DNA of 64,000 bases. Source: Plasmodiophora brassicae. Taxonomy: Eukaryota > Endomyxa: Phytomyxea > Phytomyxea > Plasmodiophorida. This document shows, one piece after another, positions 1 through 9,049 of this stretch. The DNA is taken from assembly GCA_036867785.1 (NCBI GenBank), contig CP145409.1, positions 248,001-312,000 on the forward strand, read 5' to 3'. The stretch's first letter is position 1. The number at the start of each line of letters is the position of its first letter. The position numbers and the translations under genes were made by a program. Below the pieces are notes generated by a model. It searched no databases. It worked only from the letters and a program-made list of their open reading frames with translations, and was not told the origin of the DNA.

Positions 1-2
1 CG

Positions 3-281
3 TTCTCCGAAGACGACGACGACGACGACCTCATGACCATGGTTGAGGAATCGTCCGCCGATGATGACGATGCCCTTGCACTGGTGGCCGAGGAGCAGTA
101 CTCGGAAGACGACGACTTCGAGGTACTGGCCGAAGAGGAGGCCGGCGACGACGATGACGACGAGGAATTCCTGGCGCAGCAGGAGGACACGATGGAAGAT
201 GGCGAGGCGACTCCAGCGCCGACCGGCGGATGGTTTAACTGGTGGCCGTTCGGTCGCTCGAACGCGGAGGAGCACAACTGA
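3..281 (+). CDS. C-terminal part of an acidic protein, cut by the window edge
   Basis: The reading frame is open from the first bases of the window and ends at the stop at 279-281, so the 5' part lies outside. The visible ~92 residues are dominated by runs of Asp and Glu, for example a run of six Asp at the very start and later DDDDDEE. The tail is less charged and holds an aromatic patch (GGWFNWWPFG) before the final residues SNAEEHN. No domain is recognised. Acidic tails of this kind occur in chaperones and chromatin proteins, but nothing here picks between them. The gene converges on the CEP104-like gene on the other strand, with under 100 bases between the two stops. Confidence 0.55.
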   Translation, partial: FSEDDDDDDLMTMVEESSADDDDALALVAEEQYSEDDDFEVLAEEEAGDDDDDEEFLAQQEDTMEDGEATPAPTGGWFNWWPFGRSNAEEHN

Positions 282-373
282 TTCCTGGCATATGCACCCG
301 ACATCCAGCTCACAGACGGTTTTGGTTTGCATTAAACGAATTTACTTTGGCTGGCGCCGCGCCTGCTCGTGCG

Positions 374-2167
374 CTACAGCGACCACATCTGCCTGACCTC
401 GTCGGGGCTCATTGCACGGGAGGCGCCCGCGTGAATCGCTAACGGGGCCGGATCGTCTGCAGCGTCACCCGGGGCAGGATCATGGTGTTCCTTTTCACCG
501 ACGGTGCCCAGCGAGCCTCCGATCACGGCCATCGGGTCGACATCCGCAAGGAACGCATCGGTCTGGTCGGAACCGACGCGAGCCTCCAGTGCATTGCAGA
601 GTAGGACGGCGCCCTGGCGAACAGCAGGGTGCTGATGCAGCAGGCACGCCCTGACGAACGGCATCACGATGGCGACGGGGACCTCTGCGGTGCCGAACTC
701 GCGCACGATCTCGTCCAAGGCCTGAAGTCGTCCCAGTCGCTGTCGCCAGTCGTCGCCAGAAGCGGTTAACGCGTTCAGGATCGCGGTCGGTCCAGCGTGC
801 CAGTGCTCGATCAAGGCGCGAATCGCGTCGCGTCGAACGTCAGGACACCCGTCGCTGGCCAGGTTGATGCAAACTGGCAGAACGACGTCGAGTGTCGCCT
901 GCCGGACGAGATGCAGAGCCATCCGACGAACGGGCCACGCCTTATCATGGGCTAGGAGACCAGCGATGCGATCCCTTCCGGCAACGACGACCTGGTCGTC
1001 GGGATAGTCGTCGATGATGGCACAGATTCGGGAGACGGCGTGTAATCGTCGTGATTGTGACGGGGACGCAAGGGCCGCCATCGTCGTCTGCTCGCCAAAC
1101 AGCTCAAACAGTGGGTGTACTTGATCCAGGTCTGGATCTGGTTGCCCATCGACATCATCCTTATCCAACGATGAGGCATCGATTCGCGGCGACGACGCCG
1201 ACGTCGGTTTGCCGGCGTGCTTGACCGGGGCCTCTGGCAGCAGATGACGAGGGTCTCTGCCATCGAGGTCGGCAACGGCACGCGTGGCACGTTCCAGAGC
1301 GCCGTTCAGGTCGGCAACGAAATCGCCAGGCGCATCGCCGGCCACCCTCGCCAGTCGACGTTCGCGTTCAACGACGCGTGCGTTGGACGCGATCTCGGCA
1401 ATCGTCGTCATGCAGACCGCGATGGCGCCGGCCTCAGCCTGCAGGCCGCGACCCAGGCACCGTTGACGTCGGCGCTGCAAGCGCTCCAGATGCTTCGTGC
1501 AGTAATCCGACAGTGCCTGGAACGGTCTGTCACCCGTCTCGTCCGCCAACAGCAGCAGGTCGCGATCGGCGACCAGGCCGACGTCGCACAGGATCCCATC
1601 TACCTTCTCGGATCGCCCTGCTCGACCAGGTTCGCCTCCGTCCGCCACCGTTGTACGTCGCGGGATGACGACTTCTCTGTCGTCGACCTCTACAGGGGCC
1701 GGAACGTGTCGCTTCCGCCCATGGACGCGCAGGGCGACGAGATGCACCTGGTTGTACGTGTTCGACTGGGCCTCGTGGCACCCGGCGACGGAGACGATGA
1801 GCCGATAACCGCAGGATGGAGACTCGAAGACGACGCGTCGTTGTTGCCGCCGGCCGATGGGTTCGAATTCGACCACGCCGATCCGTCGACGACGCCGGCC
1901 GTCGAACAGCACAACGGCGGTGGGCGTTGCGTTCGCAGCGACCACGATATCGATCCGGTCGACGATGGTGGGCCCGGGCAGGTCAACGGTCAGGTCGGCC
2001 GGCCATCGCGCGTACCTCGCCGAACGCCAGCGCGATTCCGTCGTCCAGTCAGACGCGTCGTTCAGGCGATGCGGGACGATGGGCGACGCGTCGCGACCGT
2101 CCAGCATTCCCCCACTCCCTGGACCGAGATACGAAGCGCGGGATCGTTCCGCCGGTGGAAATCTCAT
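374..2167 (-). CDS. CEP104-like (FAP256-type) ciliary/flagellar tip protein
   Basis: Single-exon model of 597 aa starting at the ATG at 2167. The N-terminal ~130 residues look like the CEP104 jelly-roll domain: a WRS-AR-Y stretch, then VDRIDI, and then TYNQVHLVALRVHG, which closely resembles the IYNQVALVAINIIG stretch of animal CEP104. A charged helical region follows. The C-terminal half (from about residue 380) is a helical HEAT-like array that fits a TOG domain (ICAIIDDYPDD, ALIEHW, VRACLLHQHPAVRQGA). Animal CEP104 is about 925 aa and ends in zinc fingers. Those are absent here, so this is a short form. CEP104 binds microtubule plus ends at the tip of cilia, so the gene implies a flagellated stage. 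The ATG overlaps the stop of the upstream gene by four bases. Confidence 0.75.
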   Translation of the reverse strand: MRFPPAERSRASYLGPGSGGMLDGRDASPIVPHRLNDASDWTTESRWRSARYARWPADLTVDLPGPTIVDRIDIVVAANATPTAVVLFDGRRRRRIGVVEFEPIGRRQQRRVVFESPSCGYRLIVSVAGCHEAQSNTYNQVHLVALRVHGRKRHVPAPVEVDDREVVIPRRTTVADGGEPGRAGRSEKVDGILCDVGLVADRDLLLLADETGDRPFQALSDYCTKHLERLQRRRQRCLGRGLQAEAGAIAVCMTTIAEIASNARVVERERRLARVAGDAPGDFVADLNGALERATRAVADLDGRDPRHLLPEAPVKHAGKPTSASSPRIDASSLDKDDVDGQPDPDLDQVHPLFELFGEQTTMAALASPSQSRRLHAVSRICAIIDDYPDDQVVVAGRDRIAGLLAHDKAWPVRRMALHLVRQATLDVVLPVCINLASDGCPDVRRDAIRALIEHWHAGPTAILNALTASGDDWRQRLGRLQALDEIVREFGTAEVPVAIVMPFVRACLLHQHPAVRQGAVLLCNALEARVGSDQTDAFLADVDPMAVIGGSLGTVGEKEHHDPAPGDAADDPAPLAIHAGASRAMSPDEVRQMWSL

Positions 2168-2699
2168 GTACTGTTCTGGGCGGGTCCAACGTTCTCCTGG
2201 TTCTGGCGTTGCCGCTTGCGACGTTCGGCGCGGGCGGCGGCTTCCTTGGCGAGGCGCTCCTTGTCGAAATCCTTGAACAGGAGGACGTACTCGTCCGAGG
2301 TCAGTCGACATCGGTGGCCGCGATCGGTGCTGCCGCAGACGACGATCTCGCCGTTCGCCGCCAGCGCCCTGCTCCTGCAGGGCGGCGCCGCCGCCGCTGA
2401 CGATTTCGTCGACGCCGACGCGTGCTTCTCGATGGCGCGTCGCTCGCGTTCGCGGGCCGCCTGCGGATCGCTGGCCCATAGCTCTTGCAACGACGGCGCG
2501 CGACCGGACGCTAACAAGTCCAAGGCCTCGACGAGGTCGGCGCGAATCTGCCTCAGCAGAGCTGCCCTGGGAGCGTCAGCGATGCGCGTGGGCATTACGA
2601 GTAGGAAGGCGTCGGACCGTCGTCGACAGGGGCGGTCGCATTCGCGACCCGGCGCAGGGCGCGTTCGAGAACGGGGCGGACGACGTCCGCGTCCGACAT
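2164..2699 (-). CDS. Small basic/helical protein of unknown function, two exons
   Basis: Model: exon 1 2699-2599, a 32-nt intron (2598-2567, GTAATG...CCCAG with a GCTGAC branch-like site), exon 2 2566-2164; 167 aa. The splice keeps the frame and joins PTPSYS to AALLRQIRAD. Visible features are a helical segment (IRADLVEALDLLASG), an Ala/Ser-rich linker, a TSDEYVLLFKDFD stretch and a very basic helix near the end (AERRKRQRQNQ). I recognise no family. Its stop codon overlaps the start of the CEP104-like gene. I tested whether the two are one gene and found no intron that joins the frames, so they are kept separate, though a fused model is not excluded. The 32-nt intron is unusually short for this window. 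Confidence 0.5.
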
Positions 2700-2859
2700 G
2701 TCGCGAATGGCGCCTCTCACCGGACCTCGCCTGGGGACGATGACGAACCCCGTTTCTTGTGTGTTGCTACTCGCGTTATCATAGACAGAGACGGATGGAT
2801 CCGGTGTTAGAGTATGGGACGAGGATGTATTGGATAATGTGTTTCACAGATGACCGATT

Positions 2860-3257
2860 CTAGAAGCCGTGTACCTTGACTTCGGTTCTGGAGCAGATCT
2901 TGTAGTTGGTCAGGAAATCGAGGACGTTCTTGCGCTGGTCGCCCTGCAACTGGATGACCTGCCCCATCTCCGTATCAGTGACGATGGTGCCGTTCGTGGA
3001 GTACGTCTTCTTCAGCGCCTACAGCGAGCGGGATCGTCAGCACACGACCGAAGGGTGGAGACAGCAGGCCAGACGCGTACCTTTAGGATCTTCTTCAGGT
3101 CGAGGTCGCTGGCCAATCCCTGGACAGTGGTGAGACTCTTCCTGCCGTTTCTCTGCTGGATCCGAATGTGGACGTAGTTGCCGTGCTCATGCGTCTCGTC
3201 CTTGCCGTCGGTGAGCAGGTCGGTGTTCGCGAACACGATGTTGGTGAGGTTCGACAT
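2860..3257 (-). CDS. SUI1: Translation initiation factor eIF1 (SUI1)
   Basis: Exons 3257-3081 and 3018-2860 with a 62-nt intron; 111 aa, the normal eIF1 length. The core YVHIRIQQRNGRKSLTTVQG is nearly identical to eIF1 in animals and fungi. After the intron the protein continues KKTYSTNGTIV, then GQVIQLQGDQR, and ends in VKVHGF, a typical eIF1 C-terminus. eIF1 binds the 40S subunit next to the P site and controls start-codon choice. The start at 3257 gives a short acidic N-terminus before the SUI1 fold. The gene is divergent from UBE2H, with about 580 bases between the two starts. Confidence 0.95.
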
Positions 3258-3838
3258 GGCCGCGAGGCACAGGTTGGACAAATGACGACCGCACACGTCA
3301 AACGATCACGACGACCAGTCAGGCCACTGGACAAAGTCCGCGGTAAGTCCGTGAAAATCTGCCCATCCCGAGTTACTTCCCGACCCAGTCCCCGTCCCAC
3401 TCCCACTCCCAGGGTCAGGCAGGAACGACCCGGTCGTATCCGATCTGGATATATGGCCACCTTATGCTTGCGCCAGTGGTTAGGCCTATACTCTGCAGCA
3501 CTGCGCTAGAAGACATGCCCACCGACTCTATACGCGAGTCGGGACCACGAAGGGTATGACGTGCAGTGGCGCAGCAGGACAACGCGATTCGGGAAACGTT
3601 CACGTGAGCATAGCGTATGGGTGGATGCAATAATGCAAAATTCGTGGAGCATCTGTCGGCTGTCCAGTTTTGGCTCCGGTTCCGGGTGGCCGCTGAGGGA
3701 CCCGAGACGCCTTTACAGTGGCTGTGCGGCACGGTACGCGCATTTGTGCTTAGCCCGTGACCGTCCTAAACATACGAACGGTCGAGAGCCGCCCGTGCCG
3801 CCCGTCGCCGACGCCACATCCGTTCCGCCGTCGTACCC
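3258..3838. promoter_or_regulatory. Shared upstream region between divergent eIF1 and UBE2H genes
   Basis: This 581-base interval lies between two divergent ATGs and must contain both promoters. It holds a pyrimidine-rich stretch near 3370-3415 (repeats of CCCGTCC/CCCACTCC type). I see no convincing gene in it. Short open frames on both strands have no family likeness. Confidence 0.4.
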
Positions 3839-4572
3839 ATGACGTCGCCCAGCAGCAAGCGCCGCGACATGGATGTCATGCGACTGTACGTCCGCTGGGG
3901 GATCCACGGCCTCCCCGCACCGTTAATCCATCGTGCAACAGGATGATGTCCGATTATGAAGTCCATCTGTCGAATGAAGACTCCTCGTCCGATTTCTACG
4001 TTATATTGCATGGCCCGTCAGACAGCCCGTACACCGGAGGCACGTGGAAGATCCATGTGACGTTGCCGACCGAGTACCCGTACAAGTCGCCATCGATCGG
4101 GTTCTGCAACAAAGTGTTCCATCCGAACGTCGACGTTAAATCGGGATCCGTCTGCGTCGACGTCCTCAATCAGACCTGGAGCCCCATGTTTGGTAATGAT
4201 TGTCATTCGTATTCCTGCGAACTTGCCGCCAACCGAGTCTGTCCAGATCTCGTCAATATCTTCAGTGTGTTCCTACCTCAGCTTCTAATGTACCCGAATG
4301 CGCACGATCCGTTAAATGGGGAGGCAGGCGCGCTATACATCCAGGACAGAGAGGCATATCACAAGCGTGTCAGGTGGGGCTCCGTACACTCTGGTCTCCG
4401 ATATTGCTTGCCTCATCATTGCAACAGGGAATTCGTTGAAAAGTACGCAATGGAGAAACCGAAACTGGGGGATTCATCACCGAAACAGGAACCGGTACCG
4501 GGACCGATGGTGACGGTTGCGTCCGACGAGGAGTTTTCCGATGTCGAAAACGATCTCGAGATGGAGTTATAA
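3839..4572 (+). CDS. UBE2H: Ubiquitin-conjugating enzyme E2 of the UBE2H type
   Basis: Four exons: 3839-3885, 3942-4192, 4247-4373, 4428-4572 (introns 56, 54 and 54 nt); 189 aa against 183 in human UBE2H. The start [16 protein letters not shown] matches the human N-terminus in spacing. The UBC fold shows PYTGGTWK, then [10 protein letters not shown] and NKVFHPNVD. The catalytic Cys lies in [20 protein letters not shown] follows near the end of the fold. The acidic tail ([17 protein letters not shown]) matches the acidic C-terminus typical of this E2. UBE2H works with the CTLH/GID E3 complex in other eukaryotes. All three splice joins preserve the frame and family alignment. Confidence 0.95.
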
Positions 4573-4962
4573 TCTGCAGTGCAACCAGCAGCCTAAGTAT
4601 TCGGATGCCGACGTTTCCTGAACCCACGTCATGGTCTCAACTTGTACATGAGGACGTTTCAAACCCATCATATTCCATAAAACTGTTCCTTTGCACAATC
4701 GACAGAGTTCCTTGTCTAAGTGGCACGAATGGTGTCGTCTATGCGTACAGTATAATGAAGCTAGTTCCGGCAGTGCAGTAAACATTTAACGAAACGCTGT
4801 ACAGTTATCACAGGTCAGGTGCTGGGGCAGAGCTATGTCGAGAATGCAGCGAGTTCTGCCTCGATTTCTTGTGAGCCGTTCCGGCGTCGCGGGCAACGTC
4901 TGTGTCCATTGTTCTGGTACGCCTCCGCTTTGCACCAAGCTCGCTTTTTGTACACTCTTCGT

Positions 4963-5853
4963 TTATCTGGAAACACAGCGGCGCGTCACGTCAGCTTCCC
5001 TGTGTAATAAAGATACAGCACCTACGTCTACATTGTTGTCTGGAAGCACATTCTCGCCGTCTTGGGGGTTTTCGGAATCCTCACCTCTAGTGTCGCTGGA
5101 CACGGGTTTACGCCGCGGGGGTCGCAAGGGTCCCAACTCGTTGGCACATACTTCTTCAATCTCCTGACAGGTCTCCTTCCATTCTCGCGTGCTCGCATTG
5201 CATATCTTCATCAGCTGCTTCATATCAATCTTCGCTTTTCGTCGCTTGGCGCAAACGTAGAACGTCGCGGCAGTATCGATTGGACTGGACTCGGAGCTGG
5301 GCTCGGCCGCGTCTTCCCCAGAGCTGCAGTACGACCAATGAGACACTCACTTCTAAAGGTTATAAGCATCGCAATATCCACAGTACATACTGGGCACGGA
5401 AAGCTCGCAGGACACTGTCGGCGAATTCGATGATGCTGACGCACCCGAATTTGACAGCAAGCGAGTTCAACGTCAGCGTGTTGGGGACGTTCAGCTGTCC
5501 ACGCAACAGCTCGTACGTTCGACGGTACACCTTATCGCTCACCCCTGTCGACGGGAGAACCGTCACTCGCCGAGGTGTGACATCACAGAATCGCGTCACC
5601 AACCAGAGTACCGCACAGCCAGAGTGTCAGGGAACGGATAATCGTATCTGAAGGACAGTGAGCAACAGCAGCAGGTGAGCGGCGGGGACCCCTACAGAGT
5701 CGATGCCAGATGAAGGCAGACGACATTCCGGCAGATTTCGGCGTCGCCGAGATTCCGGACCCGCATTTTCGACACGCGAACGTATTCGGCCGCCTTGGAG
5801 GACAGCGCGTCGTTCGAAATGCCCAGCTCGTCGACCAAGACCGATAAGTCCAT
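4963..5853 (-). CDS. ORC6: Origin recognition complex subunit 6
   Basis: Four exons: 5853-5696, 5647-5604, 5544-5391, 5323-4963 (introns 48, 59 and 67 nt); 238 aa against 252 in human ORC6. The N-terminus LVDELGISNDALSSKAAEY followed by VCLHLAST aligns with the first cyclin-like repeat. The second repeat is AVRYSGVSDKVYRRTYELL, then LNSLAVKFGCVSIIEFADSVL. A third conserved helix is KAKIDMKQLMKIC. The joins were picked because they restore ungapped alignment to ORC6: for example exon 2 supplies YPFPDTLAVRYSG, matching CPLDRAYLIKLSG in human. The product acts in the nucleus in origin licensing. An upstream in-frame ATG at 5931 exists but adds no conserved sequence. Confidence 0.88.
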
Positions 5854-6218
5854 CGTCGAGCAATGCCAACGGCGGACACCGCGCGGTGCGGAATACCTAC
5901 CTACCGATATGGACCTTGGTGGCGGCCACATGGCTGGATGACGTGAACGGCGCTCTCTAATCAGGCGACGGAATCATCGTGTCGCGCAATGCCCATGTTC
6001 CGAGTCACCGTGTTCCGAGATCCTGTCTGTCAGGTCTTGTACCATTTGCTGCAGGGCAGCGCGTCGAGGAACGCGCCATCGCCGTCAATATCGTTGTCGT
6101 TGCTGCCTGATTTGTGCCGTCAGCTCCGGTCATCGCGACCATCGCCATGCCAACGACGTGTGTGCATTTCCACATGCGTACTGAGATCTGCGGTCATAGT
6201 GACGCAGGCCAGGAACGA
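5854..6218. other. Intergenic stretch, nothing recognised
   Basis: Between the ORC6 start and the copia fossil. Short open frames on both strands show no family likeness and no repeat structure. It presumably holds the ORC6 promoter. Confidence 0.3.
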
Positions 6219-6410
6219 GGGCGTTACTATCGATGGCTGCAGTGAACGATCTGGAGACATACCTGCTGGACACTGAGACGGGTTTCCAGCATCAGGATGT
6301 ACGCGATGAGTGTACAGCTCCCCGCGTACATCCTGATGCTGGAAACTCGTCTCAGTGTCCAACTGGTATGTCTCCAGATCGTTCACGGCAGCCATTGATA
6401 GTAACGCCCT
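6219..6410. repeat. Imperfect inverted repeat made of copia-derived sequence
   Basis: Arms of about 87 bases (6219-6305 and 6323-6410) are close reverse complements around a ~17-base centre. The left arm begins GGGCGTTACTATCGATGG and the right arm ends with its reverse complement, with one or a few mismatches. Both arms carry the same piece of the copia element in opposite orientation, so the structure arose by head-to-head duplication or fold-back of the fossil. Confidence 0.85.
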
Positions 6411-6710
6411 TTGCGTTGTCGTTCGACGCCACAGGCATATAGAGACCGTTCCTGGTACTTGTGTAAACCCTCGTGTGATATAGCGAGCTTTGTAACGGGA
6501 GGGGTTTCCGTCTAAGTTTGAACACCCAGCGACCGTCGATAACCGTCCGTTCGGCTGGTCTGGGAAACAGCTCCCAAGTTCGGTTCTTGTTCAGGCTTCG
6601 CAACTCGTCTTCATTCGCGGCTTGCCACTTTTCTGCATCCGCCGATTCCAGCGCCTCGCGCGTCGTCGGGACTTGTTACGTCGTGCAATTCAATCCAAGC
6701 TGTCGCTGAG
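6219..6710 (-). mobile_element. Ty1/copia-type retrotransposon fossil (reverse transcriptase region)
   Basis: On the minus strand this stretch reads as the start of a copia reverse-transcriptase domain: an Ala/Glu-rich segment leading into EDELRSLNKNRTWEL, then RTVIDGRWVFKL, and further on AAVNDLETYQLDTETSFQHQ. These are standard landmarks of the family. Only a few hundred bases remain. No LTRs, gag, integrase or RNase H were found next to it, and the reading frame is broken in several places. It is an old, dead fragment, and part of it is duplicated head-to-head (see the inverted repeat). Confidence 0.8.
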
Positions 6711-6868
6711 AAACGACATTGCGAAAGCATTCAATCAGACTGGAGATCTGTTCAGCTCTATGCACTGAGCCCGTTCATCTGGGGGCAGAGCACGCGAATC
6801 GCTCCCAGATTTTCTGGATTGGGCAAACGAAATGAAATAACACTTTAATGGACAAATTGGACGGGCGA

Positions 6869-7535
6869 TTAGCTCCGGGCGGCTTCCCTGAAAACGGCAA
6901 GGGTTGCATTACGATCATTGATTCTCTCGGTCACCCGTCTTCGTAGGTCGGCATTGGACGTTTCAATAGCCTCGACCTGCGTTCGCAACTCAGCGACGGC
7001 GTTGGACTTGACGTTAATACGCGCGCTGGTGACAAGCGACGCTACAGATTCGGGCAACGGAGCCGATCTACAACGCAACCGTCAGAAATACGCCCAGAAG
7101 GACGACACGGCGGTAACGAACACGCGGCGGCCATCCATCCGAACAGGTTGAACTTCCTCCAGCCGGTCCAATTTCTGCAGTTTGGAAGGCAACGAGCATG
7201 ATGTTACGATGTGTTCGATCTCGCACTGCAGTACAACATGTTCATTCTGGGTTACAAAGGAGCCCATCGCTCCCATCTACCTTAACGTTGTCGTGAACGG
7301 CACGAAGCATATGAGTTGTCAGGTTGCGGAGCAGCGTTGAGTCGCCCAGAGTGTCGTCGCCTTCCTTGGCGACGACAACGGGTTCCGGTGCGAACGACTC
7401 TGTCAGTGCGCGATCCAGCAACGCCTGGAACCGCGTCGCTCGTCGCGAAACGCACCCGCCCTCGTCGTTACCGGCATCAACGTGGACGGCATCGCCCATC
7501 GCTGCGCCATCCCCGACGTTCCGTTCGATTTCCAT
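6869..7535 (-). CDS. PMF1/Nnf1-like kinetochore (Mis12 complex) protein
   Basis: Exons 7535-7281, 7225-7122, 7067-6869 (introns 55 and 54 nt); 185 aa, against 205 in human PMF1. After an acidic N-terminus, RATRFQALLDRALTESF is followed by a helical segment. With the 55-nt intron removed, VHDNVKCEIEHIVTSCSLP aligns without gaps to the PMF1 segment preceding its conserved NLEAVLNALDKI; here that is LPSKLQKLDRLEE. The last exon is a coiled coil (AVAELRTQVEAIETSNADL). Nnf1/PMF1 belongs to the Mis12 complex linking centromere to microtubules. An alternative acceptor would give a 34-nt intron and seven more residues. The identity is by pattern and moderate. Confidence 0.6.
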
Positions 7536-7828
7536 CACGCGGACGCCAACCCGATCCTGTGACGAAACTCTCTGGTTGGGACACCGAAGACTGCGCGCCG
7601 CCGGGAGACCGGGGCATCGCTTGGCCGGCCTTGTCGCTTGCGACAAATCGTGCTCAACGGAAGCTTTCCATGTCAGGCGAGTGCAAGAGCCTGTCCTATG
7701 AGCGCGCATTTGTGCATGACTGGTGCAATGTGGACTGACTTTTCATATTGCCTGACAAGGGCAAGAATGCGCAGCTTGAGGTTGTCATTTTGCAATACAG
7801 GAAGACCAGCAATGCCCCCAACGGATTC

Positions 7829-7899
7829 GGGTCGATAGCTCAGCGGTAGAGCGGAGGATTGCAGATCCTCAGGTCGCGCGTTCGATCCGCGCTCGGCCC
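7829..7899 (+). tRNA. tRNA-Cys (anticodon GCA)
   Basis: 71-nt cloverleaf without intron: acceptor stem GGGTCGA/TCGGCCC with one G-T pair, D arm GCTC...GAGC, anticodon stem GAGGA/TCCTC around the loop TTGCAGA (anticodon GCA), T arm GCGCG TTCGATC CGCGC. A run of six T follows at once (7900-7905), as expected for RNA polymerase III termination. It forms the outer part of the left arm of a large inverted repeat. Confidence 0.97.
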
Positions 7900-8204
7900 T
7901 TTTTTGGCACTGCGAATGTGGTCCTTCACTCCGCCAAGGATTCGTGACGGAATGAAGGTACGTACATAGTAGCTCTTCTAATAATTGTCTATTGTATTCC
8001 CTTTTGCACTGCCCTCGGTCACACACTGTAGATAACGGCTCCGAAAGCCAGCAACTAGTATTAGAGAATGATGAATTGAACAGGAGCCGAAGTTGGACTC
8101 TGGCTCGTTACCGCGCAGATCGATCCAGATATTTTCAATCACATCAACGAACCGTCAGAATTTCATTCGTACTCCTTTAAACACAATCAATCGCGTAGAC
8201 GAAC

Positions 8205-8275
8205 AACCTCTTGTGAGCGAACGAACTCACGTGAGTGCGGCGGGACCACGTGAATTCGTTCGCTCACAAGAGGTT
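8205..8275. repeat. Perfect-like hairpin inside the tRNA palindrome
   Basis: Arms of 29 bases (8205-8233 and 8247-8275) pair with one mismatch around a 13-base loop. The left arm begins AACCTCTTGTGAGCGAACG. A third, partial copy of the same motif (GAGCGAACGGACTCCCG) lies at about 8294-8310. No coding content is seen. Confidence 0.9.
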
Positions 8276-8410
8276 ACGGGACCATAACCTATTGGGAGCG
8301 AACGGACTCCCGCGAGTGCGGCTGGGATCTGACCGCCTTACAGAAGGTGCCTTCATTTCGTCACGAATCCTTGGCGGAGTGAAGGACCACATTCGCAGTG
8401 CCAAAAAAAA

Positions 8411-8481
8411 GGGCCGAGCGCGGATCGAACGCGCGACCTGAGGATCTGCAATCCTCCGCTCTACCGCTGAGCTATCGACCC
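8411..8481 (-). tRNA. tRNA-Cys (anticodon GCA), second copy
   Basis: Sequence identical to the copy at 7829-7899 over its 71 nt but on the opposite strand. It is followed on its own strand by a run of eight T (plus-strand A run at 8403-8410). It forms the outer part of the right arm of the inverted repeat. Confidence 0.97.
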
Positions 8482-8668
8482 GATGACTGGAATTGTCGCA
8501 CCTGAGGACCACATGACTTTGATAGCGATCATGGCGCTCAACAACATGGACGCTGCACATGGCATAATTTTGAAAGCGGTCCATGGCGCTCAACAACATT
8601 GTCCATTGACGTCGCAGAACTGCACCAAGTAGAGTACCAGTAAAATTTATCGTTATCCAGGACAAAAA

Positions 8669-8739
8669 GGGCCGAGCGCGGATCGAACGCGCGACCTGAG
8701 GATCTGCAATCCTCCGCTCTACCGCTGAGCTATCGACCC
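8669..8739 (-). tRNA. tRNA-Cys (anticodon GCA), third copy
   Basis: Same 71-nt tRNA as the two neighbouring copies, minus strand. Its 3' flank on that strand starts with five T and then differs from the other two copies, so this copy lies outside the inverted duplication. The upstream side on the plus-strand map (8740 onward) is unrelated to the flanks of the other copies. Confidence 0.97.
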
Positions 8740-9049
8740 AATGACGATCGCTTACAAGCGGCGTTGTTCAATTCAACCAATTTATCTTGCTTGTAAGTTT
8801 TCGTGATGCCCCGATGACAACGTACATCATTGCCAGGCACTCGATTCAAAAAGAAAGTCGTCGGACGTCCGAGTAGTGCTTGGCAAGACTGGCGTCCCTA
8901 ATCAGTTCAATAGTGGCATTTCCCGAAGACGGGCTTCCCTTCTGAACAATGTGCCGAGCTGAACCTTCCCAACGTCGACAGGTGAAACCACTGGTTTCGA
9001 AACTGTCATGCTTCGCTCCCGCGAACAAAAGCCTAAAATCGTACATGGT
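8740..9049. other. Intergenic stretch, nothing recognised
   Basis: Lies between the third tRNA-Cys and the stop of the nine-finger gene. A 66-residue open frame on the minus strand (9046-8846) has no family likeness and is treated as chance. Confidence 0.3.

Larger units (their letters stand above)
7829..8481. repeat. Large inverted repeat with a tRNA-Cys gene in each arm
   Basis: Left arm about 7829-7958 and right arm about 8352-8481 are near-perfect reverse complements of ~130 bases. Each contains a complete tRNA-Cys plus ~60 bases of 3' flank (GGCACTGCGAATGTGG...). The visible differences are the length of the T run (6 against 8) and one G/A change. The spacer of about 390 bases holds a second, smaller hairpin. 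The close identity of the flanks points to a recent inverted duplication. Confidence 0.93.

Noticed and set aside
2164-2700. Fusion of the small upstream gene with the CEP104-like gene
   Set aside because: No GT-AG pair near 2160-2230 joins the two frames, so they are listed as overlapping separate genes.
1217-2743. 508-codon plus-strand open frame
   Set aside because: It is the antisense shadow of the CEP104-like gene; its translation has no family likeness and the minus strand has clear conserved motifs.
8846-9046. 66-codon minus-strand frame
   Set aside because: No motif, no repeat, not connected by splicing to the nine-finger gene.
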